Assembly (NCBI GenBank): GCA_003153435.1
Contig: PLYR01000133.1
Location: forward strand, 1-58,665
Direction: 5' to 3'
DNA from: Bacteroidota bacterium
GTDB taxonomy: Bacteria; Bacteroidota; Bacteroidia; Palsa-965
Length of the DNA stretch: 58,665 nt
Shown one piece after another: positions 37,509-45,125 of the stretch. A program made the position numbers and the translations under genes. The first letter of the stretch is position 1; every line of letters begins with the position of its first letter. The notes beneath the pieces are model-generated. The model searched no databases, was not told the DNA's origin, and worked only from the letters and a program-made list of their open reading frames with translations.

Positions 37509-37994
37509 TTACAGTTTAATCAATGTCACGAGTTCTTTTTCAAGTTTAAGAATGTCAAATTCAGCTAATCCTAGGCCAATACGTATCTTTTTAGAATTGT
37601 AGTCGAAACACAATAAGTTGCTTTCATTGCTATAAAATCGGATTCCCGTGATGCCCCAATAATCATTGGAATTCACATTCTTTTCGATTCTGACATTTTT
37701 AATGTATTTTATTTCGTATATTTTATTGATTGAAAAACCTAAGAAAAAGTAATTTATTTTACAAAAAGAATTTTCGATATTTATTATCACTTTACCAGTT
37801 AGTGCCCAGGCAAGATACTTAATGGAAAGAATGCAGACAATGATTATCAATCCCAAATAAAAAGCATTGGTTACGTTCATTTTCGAGACTAAATTGTCAT
37901 AAATATTTGAAAAACTACCTCCTATTACGAAAAGCCAAATAATGAAAAAGCTTATAGTAGGGATGTCTTTTTTACTTTCGATTCTTAACAGCAT
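37509..37994 (-). CDS. Two-helix membrane protein with PH-like C-terminal domain
   Basis: A 161-residue protein. Two membrane helices (about residues 15-30 and 45-65) are followed by a strand-rich cytoplasmic domain (KVIINIENSFCKINYFFLG ... GITGIRFYS) resembling bacterial PH-like domains. It is convergent with the TPR gene, with 3 bp between the stops, and very AT-rich. Small membrane proteins like this are often found as orphan immunity genes at the ends of RHS loci. I cannot tell whether this is one. Confidence 0.65.
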   Translation of the reverse strand: MLLRIESKKDIPTISFFIIWLFVIGGSFSNIYDNLVSKMNVTNAFYLGLIIIVCILSIKYLAWALTGKVIINIENSFCKINYFFLGFSINKIYEIKYIKNVRIEKNVNSNDYWGITGIRFYSNESNLLCFDYNSKKIRIGLGLAEFDILKLEKELVTLIKL

Positions 37995-38145
37995 GTGTAA
38001 TTAGCTTTATGTGGAAGATTTAAATCGAATGTACGAAAATTAATTATTCAACGGCTAATGACCCGATGGCGCGGATTTGGGCCAAGGCATGTGCGCTAGC
38101 TAATCCGTGCCTATTTTAAAATGTCCTATAAAACTACTCGGCAAT

Positions 38146-38183
38146 TGGGATTTGCCCTAAAGGACCCCTTCGGGTCAATCCCA
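38146..38183. repeat. REP-like double hairpin beside a RAYT remnant
   Basis: The outer stem TGGGATT (38146-38152) pairs with AATCCCA (38177-38183). The inner stem GACCC-CTTC-GGGTC lies at 38163-38176. A RAYT remnant starts 50 bp further on; RAYT enzymes act on such palindromes, so this may be its REP-type substrate. Confidence 0.5.
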
Positions 38184-38232
38184 TCCTCTTCTGCTTACAT
38201 TTACATTGGATGAAACACCAAAATGAAGTGCG

Positions 38233-38468
38233 GTGTCTGATAAATTTAAAATCAGAAATACGGACTACGCTCATTTTCTGACAATCACAACAGTCGGATG
38301 GATTGATTTATTTACGCGATTGAATCACAGCAATACAATTGTCGAGTCATTGAAGTATTGTCAGCAAAAGAAGGTCTTAAAATTTACGCATTTGTGGTAA
38401 TGCCAAGTCATCTGCATTTAATGTGCCGTTCTAGAGATGAATATAAGGACAATCAAGTTTTAACCTAA
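38233..38468 (+). pseudogene. RAYT (REP-associated Y1 transposase) N-terminal remnant, frameshifted
   Basis: From GTG 38233 the frame reads VSDKFKIRNTDYAHFLTITT, then VGWIDLFTR and SLKYCQQKKVLK. It then runs to a stop near 38398-38400. Shifting frame at about 38380 restores KIYAFVVMPSHLHLM, which contains the HUH metal motif (HLH), before a stop at 38466-38468. This is the start of a Y1/RAYT transposase. The catalytic Tyr half is missing and the frame is broken, so it is dead. It was too short and broken to appear as a normal gene. Confidence 0.8.
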
Positions 38469-38492
38469 TTTTGATAAAAGTATTCCAAGGAA

Positions 38493-39686
38493 ATGAGAAC
38501 CTTTGAGTTTGTACAAGTGATGTTTTTTAGGCTATTTCTTTTGAAACTATTATTCTATTTCACCCCAATAGTCGCTCAAGGGGAATGTGAAGAAACTTGG
38601 GGAAATAGAATTGTCTCAACTAACAAAGCTCATTTGATAGATTCTATTTCTAAATTGACTTTATTGAACCTTAATAAAGCTTCCGACAATGTTTTTCTTG
38701 TTGGAGAGGTCCACCGTTTAAATAGTGGAGAATTTGATTTTGAATTGATAAAATATTTATATCAGTATCAAAATGTCAGGCTGATTTTGTTTGAGTGGCC
38801 GATTAGCGATGAAGGCTCCTTGAATTATTATTTTGAAACTGGAGATTATCAAATATTGAAATTGCTCTCAAAAAATACGACTTCTAAAACCTCCACAATG
38901 ATGGAGTTTATTCGTAATTTATACGAATTTAACTTAAAGCTTCCAGAAACATCAAAATTGATTTTCAAAACCTTTGATGTGGAAACAAGTTATGAATCTG
39001 GAATAGGAGAACTTAGACTGATAGCTTTACATCTGGAACCACAACCTCAAATTGTTAGGCAATGGTTTCAGGAGACTGAGCTCGTCTTAAAAAATGTTGG
39101 AAGGCTTCAGAAGAAGGAAATAGAAAAATATATTTCTGACTATTCAATAGTATTTCATGCTGATTCTGTTGCTTTTAAGGAGGCACTTAATGGGAAATAC
39201 TCTTACTACGAGCGAGTGCTTAATGCCCTATTTAATGAAGTAAATTCTAATATACAGGGTGGTTATCTCAAAAATGATTCTTTGAGAGAGGATCAAATGT
39301 ATAAGAATATCCTTGAGATACATGCTGAATATCCTAATATCAATATTTACGGGAGATTAGGTCGCTTTCATACCTGTTTGAGTTCTAATACTCATTGGAT
39401 GCATTCTCCTTCTTGGACATCCGTGGCTGCGCTTTTGAACTCATCCTCCAATTCGCCTTTCAAGGGAAAGACCTGCGTTTTTCTGCATTACTATAATTAT
39501 AACATTCTGTCCATGCCGTTTGAAGGAACTTCTATAAGGTATATTCCTCAATTTGAAGGTGCAATGAAAGAGTGTGTCTTAAAGAAAGCTAAAGGAGATT
39601 ATTCTATAGTTAAGGTTGATGGAGAAAATTCTCCTTTTAGTCAGCCGTTGCAGTTTCAATATCTGATTATCAACAATAAGCCTTGA
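38493..39686 (+). CDS. Secreted EreA/ChaN/Tiki-superfamily-like protein
   Basis: A 397-residue protein with an N-terminal signal segment (hydrophobic residues about 9-28, ending VAQG). The motif VFLVGEVHRLNSGEFDF (GE-x-H, near residue 70) and a later IYGRLGRFHT (G-x-x-H, near residue 286) are the paired signatures of the erythromycin esterase/ChaN/TraB-Tiki metal-dependent hydrolase fold. The substrate is unknown; a protease or esterase is possible. It stands alone on the plus strand between the RAYT remnant and a doubtful minus-strand ORF. An in-frame ATG at 38520 would also give a signal peptide. Confidence 0.65.
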   Translation: MRTFEFVQVMFFRLFLLKLLFYFTPIVAQGECEETWGNRIVSTNKAHLIDSISKLTLLNLNKASDNVFLVGEVHRLNSGEFDFELIKYLYQYQNVRLILFEWPISDEGSLNYYFETGDYQILKLLSKNTTSKTSTMMEFIRNLYEFNLKLPETSKLIFKTFDVETSYESGIGELRLIALHLEPQPQIVRQWFQETELVLKNVGRLQKKEIEKYISDYSIVFHADSVAFKEALNGKYSYYERVLNALFNEVNSNIQGGYLKNDSLREDQMYKNILEIHAEYPNINIYGRLGRFHTCLSSNTHWMHSPSWTSVAALLNSSSNSPFKGKTCVFLHYYNYNILSMPFEGTSIRYIPQFEGAMKECVLKKAKGDYSIVKVDGENSPFSQPLQFQYLIINNKP

Positions 39687-39753
39687 CGGTAATGGTCCAA
39701 TTTGCACCTTGCAAAACATTAACAATGAATTAAACTTACAGTTATGCAATTAA

Positions 39754-40032
39754 TCAGGTAATCGAGACGTAGGGCACCCTCCTTTTTTCCCACTGCATCC
39801 ATTCGACTCCCAACCCAATAATTCTCCTTTTTATAAGCCAATCCAAGCTCCTTTCCTGTTCGGATTCATATCCCCTGAATACAAACGGAACATCGTAGTC
39901 AGGCAGGGAAAAGCTCCTGATTTCTGCTTTAATGAACCCTTTTGTTAAGACAAGGTAAAAGCATCCCAGCATTAAAGCTATTGTACTGATATTTAGATAA
40001 TTAAAAACATAAAGAACAGTACTTTTCAGCAT
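39754..40032 (-). CDS. Small ORF with one membrane helix, doubtful
   Basis: A 92-codon minus-strand frame beginning MLKSTVLYVFNYLNIST, with a hydrophobic helix (about 14-31) and a charged C-terminal half containing several Trp and Arg. I recognise no family. It is the only open frame between the EreA-like gene and the pseudopilus operon. It could be real or chance. Confidence 0.35.
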   Translation of the reverse strand: MLKSTVLYVFNYLNISTIALMLGCFYLVLTKGFIKAEIRSFSLPDYDVPFVFRGYESEQERSLDWLIKRRIIGLGVEWMQWEKRRVPYVSIT

Positions 40033-40042
40033 TATCCAGAGG

Positions 40043-40050
40043 TATATTTT
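40043..40050 (+). promoter_or_regulatory. Possible -7 element before the pseudopilus operon
   Basis: TATATTTT is one base from the Bacteroidota TAnnTTTG -7 consensus and lies about 47 bp before ATG 40097. A TTTT run sits about 16 bp upstream, slightly close for a -33 element. This is a weak prediction. Confidence 0.25.
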
Positions 40051-40096
40051 AGTACATTAGGCCTCCTGCTGAAAATCCAGACCAGCTTGCTCCTTT

Positions 40097-40888
40097 ATGA
40101 AAAAATTCTTTTTGTTTATCGCCTTTTTATCAAGTCTTCTGAATGGTTTTTCGGTAACTGCTCAAAATAAAAAAAGGGATAAAGAGTGCTCTGCATTTAC
40201 CATCAACACCAGCAACTCCACCATTAAATTCGAAGTCCTTTCCAACAAGGAGTCCTTCCATCCCGAGGAAGCTTTGACCTACTATTGGTATTCCACCAAT
40301 AAAATTCTGGAGACCAAAGGAGGGTATGACGGTAAACTGCTTCATGGACAGTATTCTTGTTTTTATATGAACAATAACCTGAAAGAAAAAGGCAAATTCA
40401 AAAAGGGGCTGAAAGACGGAGAATGGATTACCTGGTTTGAGAGTGGAAAGATTATGGAAATCATTACCTGGAAAGGCGGGATTAGAAGCGGTAAATACAA
40501 ATCATTTGATGAAACCGGCCGCCCTGTACTGGAGGCGGAATACAAAAAGGGAATGCTCAATGGAAAAATGACTACTTATTTGAGAGGGGAAGTGAGTGAT
40601 GTGAAGATTTACCGGAACGACAAGGAAGTCCCACCGAAAGTTAAGAAAGAGAAACGGAAAGAGAAAGGGAACGAGAGCAATAAGAAGATTGATCCAAACT
40701 CGAAAAAGAAAACGCTGAAAGAGCGTTGGAATAAACTATTCAAGAAGGATAAGAAAGATCAGAAAGATAAACCCGTAACGAGTCCAACCAAACCGGTTAA
40801 AGAGAAAAAGAAATTCTTCAACCGGTTTCATAAGAATAAAAATAAGGAGAACGATTCCAAGACCACCACGAATACAGGTAAGAACTAG
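40097..40888 (+). CDS. Secreted MORN-like repeat protein with Lys-rich tail
   Basis: A 263-residue protein. A signal peptide covers residues 1-22 (ending VTAQ). Residues about 75-155 contain MORN/YwqK-like repeats (LHGQYSCFY, GKFKKGLKDGEWITWFESGK, GGIRSGKYKSFDETGRP). The last 90 residues are very rich in Lys with short Asp/Asn spacers. MORN-like repeats are common in Bacteroidota envelope proteins and bind partners or lipids; the basic tail may bind nucleic acid or acidic polymers. It ends 2 bp before the K-like pseudopilin gene, so it opens the secretion operon. Confidence 0.72.
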   Translation: MKKFFLFIAFLSSLLNGFSVTAQNKKRDKECSAFTINTSNSTIKFEVLSNKESFHPEEALTYYWYSTNKILETKGGYDGKLLHGQYSCFYMNNNLKEKGKFKKGLKDGEWITWFESGKIMEIITWKGGIRSGKYKSFDETGRPVLEAEYKKGMLNGKMTTYLRGEVSDVKIYRNDKEVPPKVKKEKRKEKGNESNKKIDPNSKKKTLKERWNKLFKKDKKDQKDKPVTSPTKPVKEKKKFFNRFHKNKNKENDSKTTTNTGKN

Positions 40889-40890
40889 TT

Positions 40891-42159
40891 ATGCTGAAGG
40901 CCGGCGCGCTTATTTATGCCATTTTTATTTCCTTCCTGATTGCTCTTACCAGCAGTTCGGTGATCTTCCTTTCTTTTGCCAACAGGAGCCAGACCGACCG
41001 CTCTTTTGCAAGCGACCGCCTGATCAACAATACCGAATCAGGCATGCAGCTCCTGATGAGTAAACAAAACCTGGTGTCAAACGACGTCCCTAAAACAATG
41101 GACCTTTATGGAAAAGGGATAGACTCCGTCAGGCTGGAGAAAAAGTCCTGGGGACTTTTTGATATCGGAGTTTCGGTTGCGTTCTTCAGAGGTATGAAAG
41201 TAGAGAAGATTGCGCTGATAGGCTCTTCCGCCAACAAGGAGGACAGCCTTTCCCTCTACCTCATGGATATGGATAAACCCCTTTCTCTCTGCGGAGAAAC
41301 AGTCATCAAGGGAAACTGTTATATCCCCAAAGCAGGTTTCAAAAGAGCTTACATAGAAGGGAAGAATTTCCTGGGGGCGGAGTATACAAAGGGTCGGGTG
41401 CTCAAAAGTGAGAAGACTTTACCTGCCCTGGATAAGGACCTGCTGAAACGCATTCAAAGCCTCGGAGAAAAGACATTTACTCCAGCCGATAGTGTGGTGG
41501 ATATACGCTTTCTGTTAGCACATGACTCCACCTCCCGTTCCTTCTCCAAACCTACTTTTTACTACGTAGCTAAAGGCCCTCTTGTTCTGGACAATAAAGT
41601 GCTGCAAGGAAACCTGGTTGTTCTTTCTTCCCGGCAAATCACTATCAAAGCCAATTGCCAGATAAGCGGGATACTGGTATATGCGCCGAAGATTGTTATT
41701 GAAGAAGGCTTTTCGGGAAACCTTCAGGCATTCGCAGGCGATTCCATGTCCATCGGAAAGAAATGTATTCTTACTTATCCAAGCGTGCTTGGTATATGCA
41801 GGACAAAGACCTCGAAGGACAATATGCTTTTGAAATTGGGTGAAGAAGTCACCTGCGCGGGGATTCTTTATGCCGGACAGGAAACAGCTGACCCGAAGAA
41901 ACAGGTGGACCTGGTCATGTCCAAAAACGATGTGGTGTTCGGACAGGTATACTGTACGGGCTCCCTCGACCTGAAAGGTGCAGTGTATGGTTCTGTATTC
42001 TGTTCCAAATTTACTTTACACACCACTTCTTCCGTTTATGAAAATCATCTGTTGGATGCAACAATTGACATTACCCGCTTGCCTTCCGAATACGGGGGGA
42101 TTGTAATCAAACAAGAAAGCGGAAGCGAACATAAATGCATTGTGAAATGGCTGGAATGA
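40891..42159 (+). CDS. GspK/PilX-like pseudopilin with beta-helix-like domain
   Basis: A 422-residue protein. The N-terminus LKA-GALIYAIFISFLIALTS is a class III signal helix: processing is expected after Ala 4, and the fifth mature residue is Tyr, not Glu. Lack of Glu5 is typical of the GspK tip pseudopilin. The C-terminal half has many short strands with turns (ITIKANCQISGILVYAPKIV, GAVYGSVFCSKF), resembling a polymer-forming or beta-helix fold, which is not usual for GspK. The next pseudopilin gene overlaps by 4 bp (ATGA at 42156). It probably caps the pseudopilus. Confidence 0.65.
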   Translation: MLKAGALIYAIFISFLIALTSSSVIFLSFANRSQTDRSFASDRLINNTESGMQLLMSKQNLVSNDVPKTMDLYGKGIDSVRLEKKSWGLFDIGVSVAFFRGMKVEKIALIGSSANKEDSLSLYLMDMDKPLSLCGETVIKGNCYIPKAGFKRAYIEGKNFLGAEYTKGRVLKSEKTLPALDKDLLKRIQSLGEKTFTPADSVVDIRFLLAHDSTSRSFSKPTFYYVAKGPLVLDNKVLQGNLVVLSSRQITIKANCQISGILVYAPKIVIEEGFSGNLQAFAGDSMSIGKKCILTYPSVLGICRTKTSKDNMLLKLGEEVTCAGILYAGQETADPKKQVDLVMSKNDVVFGQVYCTGSLDLKGAVYGSVFCSKFTLHTTSSVYENHLLDATIDITRLPSEYGGIVIKQESGSEHKCIVKWLE

Positions 42160-42509
42160 ATCCACGTCGACTCAAAGCCTCCACCTTGCCGGAAGCATTG
42201 GCCGCCATGGCCATTTCGGCCGTGTGTATGGGAATAGGAGCGACCATTTATTTCAATGTACTGCAATCCGATAACGGAGCACAGAAACTAAAGGTTCACC
42301 TTCTGTTGAATAAACTTGCAGAAGAAAGTAAACTGAACCGGCTGTTTCTGAATGATGAACAAAAGCTGCAAGGCTTGAGTATTAAAAAGACGATAGAGGC
42401 TTATCCGGGTTCTGAAAAACTGTTTGTACTGAATTTCTGCGCTTTGGATGAATCGGGGAAAAAACTGGAAGAGCATACCGAGCTGATACGTAAAGAGGAA
42501 AATCCATGA
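42156..42509 (+). CDS. Minor pseudopilin (GspH/I-like)
   Basis: A 117-residue prepilin-like protein. The leader MNPRRLKA is followed by STLPEALAAMAISAVCMGIG; cleavage after Ala 8 would place Glu 13 at +5, as pilins require. The rest is a short globular domain. I chose ATG 42156 because it overlaps the upstream TGA (ATGA) and leaves a short basic leader. An earlier ATG at 42135 is less likely. The next prepilin gene overlaps by 4 bp. It is a component of the pseudopilus tip. Confidence 0.75.
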   Translation: MNPRRLKASTLPEALAAMAISAVCMGIGATIYFNVLQSDNGAQKLKVHLLLNKLAEESKLNRLFLNDEQKLQGLSIKKTIEAYPGSEKLFVLNFCALDESGKKLEEHTELIRKEENP

Positions 42510-43009
42510 AAAGGATAAAGGCATACACCATTCTGGAAGTACTGGTCGCCATGGTTATCTCCACGCTGGTGATCAGCGGCAGCTTTCTGGCTTATGATAT
42601 GACCTACAAACAGTTCAAACATTATCAGGAAGTATCGTACTCGACAAATGAGGCGGTTACTTTTCATTCCGTACTTGGAAAAGATATGGCTGGCAGCACT
42701 GTGGTAAGAGTTACCGATAAGGGTCTGGAGTGTATACCTAAGGGAGAAAAAGTGAGTTATGAATTTAAAAGTGACTATGTTTTAAGAAAGGTTGCACTGG
42801 TGACCGATACTTTCCATGTAAACCAGGAAGACCTGCTTCTCACTTTCCGGAATGTGGAACAAAAAGTTACAGGAGCGCTTGTGGATAAAGTGACTTTTAG
42901 AATAAATCTTCGGGGCGAAAAACAGGATGCCGTATTGTGCAAACATTACGGGGCTGACGGACAGATGAATGAACTCATTAAACTCCTGGCGGAAAATGGC
43001 AGGTATTGA
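42506..43009 (+). CDS. Minor pseudopilin (GspJ/PilW-like)
   Basis: A 167-residue prepilin. The leader MKRIKA is followed by YTILEVLVAMVISTLVISGS, with Glu 11 at +5 after cleavage behind Ala 6. The soluble part is strand-rich (DKVTFRINLRGEKQ) and about the size of GspJ-type minor pseudopilins. The gene overlaps both neighbours: 4 bp with the preceding pseudopilin and 14 bp with GspF. Confidence 0.8.
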   Translation: MKRIKAYTILEVLVAMVISTLVISGSFLAYDMTYKQFKHYQEVSYSTNEAVTFHSVLGKDMAGSTVVRVTDKGLECIPKGEKVSYEFKSDYVLRKVALVTDTFHVNQEDLLLTFRNVEQKVTGALVDKVTFRINLRGEKQDAVLCKHYGADGQMNELIKLLAENGRY

Positions 43010-44153
43010 TTTAAAATTGGTCAAAGCTAAAACCCATGCCGGAACTCAAAAGGATCGGGCTGCCGGTCCATCCATTGCCGATTATTTAAACAAGGATATC
43101 AAGTTCCTGGATTCAGGATTTCCGGATAAAAAGAAGGAACAGTTTTATTCCGAGTTGACTACGCTGTTGTCTGCCGGGATTGATATCCAGTCAGCTCTCG
43201 AATTACTGGAAGAATCATTCGACAAACAAAAGGAAAAAGACCTGATAGCTGAAATCCGGAAATATGTGGTGGAAGGAGCGACTTTCTCCGAAGCTCTGCA
43301 TAAAACAGGAAAAATTAGCGACTACGAGTTTTATAGTTTGCAAATAGGTGAGGAAGCTGGTCAGATGATCCCTACCCTGGAAGAGATGAGTAAGTATTTC
43401 TCCCGCAAGCTCAAGCTCAAACGGCAGATGGTAAGTGCTCTGTCCTATCCTTCCATTGTGATGACGGTCTCCATTGGAGCCATCGTGTTTATGTTGAAGA
43501 TGGTTGTTCCTATGTTCGAGCAACTCTTTAAACGTTTTAAGGGAGAGCTTCCTCCTTTAACCAAGGCCGTAATTCATTTGTCTAAATTGATCTCTGTGTA
43601 TTTCCTACCAATCCTACTGATACTTACTGGAGTCATTATTTTCTTTTATCTCCAGCGCAAACGAACCTGGTTCAGGGACTATTCCACACGCATCGTCCTT
43701 CGTCTCCCCATCTTCGGGGAAATGATACGCAAAATTTACATAGCCCGTTTCTGCAACTCCATGGCCTTGCTTATTTCCTCCAAAGCAAACCTGACCAATG
43801 CCCTGGAACTTGTAGGAAAGATGATAGGTTTTTACCCGCTGGAGGTGACGATAGAACCTATTCGCAAAGAGATTATCTACAAGGGGAAGCCCCTGCATGC
43901 AGCTCTTTCACAGTATAAAATTTACGGCAAGCGCATGTCGTCCCTGATCAAAGTAGGGGAAGAAGTAAACAAGCTGGAAGATATGTTTGCCCGCGTAGGA
44001 CAGCAATATACCGAAGAAGTGGAGCACCAGTCGGAAGTTCTGGGCAGTCTTCTAGAACCTTTTATGATTATTTTTCTTGGATTAATGGTTGGTGTCATCA
44101 TCATTGCCATGTATCTCCCTATGTTTAAATTGAGTTCATCTTTTAATTATTGA
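42996..44153 (+). CDS. gspF: Inner-membrane platform protein GspF/PilC
   Basis: A 385-residue polytopic inner-membrane protein of the T2SSF family that couples the ATPase to pseudopilin assembly. Two related cytoplasmic domains (FYSELTTLLSAGIDIQSALE and FCNSMALLISSKANLTNALE) precede the membrane helices at SYPSIVMTVSIGAIVFML, LPILLILTGVIIFFYL and MIIFLGLMVGVIIIAMYLPM. That is the classical duplicated F-domain layout at normal length. I chose ATG 42996, since the frame further upstream lies within the preceding gene; the overlap is 14 bp. The G pseudopilin follows after 4 bp. Confidence 0.92.
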   Translation: MAGIDLKLVKAKTHAGTQKDRAAGPSIADYLNKDIKFLDSGFPDKKKEQFYSELTTLLSAGIDIQSALELLEESFDKQKEKDLIAEIRKYVVEGATFSEALHKTGKISDYEFYSLQIGEEAGQMIPTLEEMSKYFSRKLKLKRQMVSALSYPSIVMTVSIGAIVFMLKMVVPMFEQLFKRFKGELPPLTKAVIHLSKLISVYFLPILLILTGVIIFFYLQRKRTWFRDYSTRIVLRLPIFGEMIRKIYIARFCNSMALLISSKANLTNALELVGKMIGFYPLEVTIEPIRKEIIYKGKPLHAALSQYKIYGKRMSSLIKVGEEVNKLEDMFARVGQQYTEEVEHQSEVLGSLLEPFMIIFLGLMVGVIIIAMYLPMFKLSSSFNY

Positions 44154-44157
44154 TGCT

Positions 44158-44601
44158 ATGTTAGTGAAACCAAATGTTTTAAAGAAACAACTACAAAACG
44201 GGCTTAAGCCAACACTTAAAGCCTTTTCCTTGATGGAAGTACTGATTGTACTCGCCATCATCGGCATCCTGACGCTTGCGGCAGCAACCTACTTCGGCGG
44301 CACCGTAAGCAAAGCCTACAGTCTGGAAGCCGAACAAAATCTGAACTATATTTTTACCTTGGAGAAAACCTATTTCTACACCCATTCCAAATACTGCGAC
44401 AACCTAAAAGAAATTGGTTTTGAAAACGCCAAAACATCCAAAGAAGGTGGAAACGCCAAATACACCTACGAGGTGGTGCAGGTTTCCAATACTGCTTTCA
44501 AGGTAAGGGCAACCGCTGTAGAAGATTTTAATGCAAATGGGGTCTTCAACGTGTGGGAAGTAGACCAGGATAAAATGATTAAAGAAGTGACACCAGACTA
44601 A
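44158..44601 (+). CDS. Major pseudopilin (GspG-like)
   Basis: A 147-residue prepilin. The leader is 22 residues and basic, ending LKA. The mature start FSLMEVLIVLAIIGILTLAA has Glu 27 at +5. The long alpha-helix continues to AEQNLNYIFTLEKTYFY, and a short C-terminal domain follows, as in GspG/PilE. Its place after F and before the prepilin peptidase and E ATPase supports its being the main pseudopilus subunit. The processing site has Ala rather than the usual Gly at -1, like its partner pseudopilins here. Confidence 0.85.
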   Translation: MLVKPNVLKKQLQNGLKPTLKAFSLMEVLIVLAIIGILTLAAATYFGGTVSKAYSLEAEQNLNYIFTLEKTYFYTHSKYCDNLKEIGFENAKTSKEGGNAKYTYEVVQVSNTAFKVRATAVEDFNANGVFNVWEVDQDKMIKEVTPD

Positions 44602-45125
44602 TGACGATCTCCATCAACATAGCATTAATCCTTATTCTGGGAGTTCTGGCATACCAGGATTTCAGGCACCGGGCGGTGTCGTGGGTGTTTCTGGTTCTCC
44701 TTGCGGCCTTGCTTGTGACCAAAGGACTGATCGCACTTGCTTTCAATAGAATGGGGTCTTTGTTTCTAATGAATAGTCTGATATTGATTGCTCAGTTTTT
44801 CCTGCTGATTGTATATTTTAGAATGAAAGGATATGCATTCAGGAGCTTCTGGGAAAACGTGATGGGTGCAGGAGATTTTTTGTTCCTGCTTTGTGTCTGT
44901 CTGGCTTTTTCTCCTTTCAACTATATTTTCTTTTTGTTGGGTGGATTGTTTTTTACTCTGATTGGCTATGGCCTGATGAGGATTACCTGGATAGTAAGCG
45001 ACAAGACCATCCCTTTTGCGGGATTGCTTTCCCTGTTTCTCATCCTGTTTATCATCGGAGGGGAAACCCTGGGCAAGTGGAACGGCTACGACAATGAACT
45101 AGTATTAAACCTGATCAGACATTGA
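44601..45125 (+). CDS. Prepilin peptidase (A24 family, minimal form)
   Basis: A 174-residue multi-pass membrane aspartyl protease. The two catalytic Asp are D20 in YQDFRHR and D92 in the GxGD motif GAGD (89-92). It lacks the N-terminal N-methyltransferase domain and zinc cysteines of full GspO/PilD, so it may cut prepilins without methylating them. It overlaps the pseudopilin stop by one base (TAATG) and the E ATPase start by 4 bp. It should process the four K-A type leaders in this operon. Confidence 0.85.
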   Translation: MTISINIALILILGVLAYQDFRHRAVSWVFLVLLAALLVTKGLIALAFNRMGSLFLMNSLILIAQFFLLIVYFRMKGYAFRSFWENVMGAGDFLFLLCVCLAFSPFNYIFFLLGGLFFTLIGYGLMRITWIVSDKTIPFAGLLSLFLILFIIGGETLGKWNGYDNELVLNLIRH

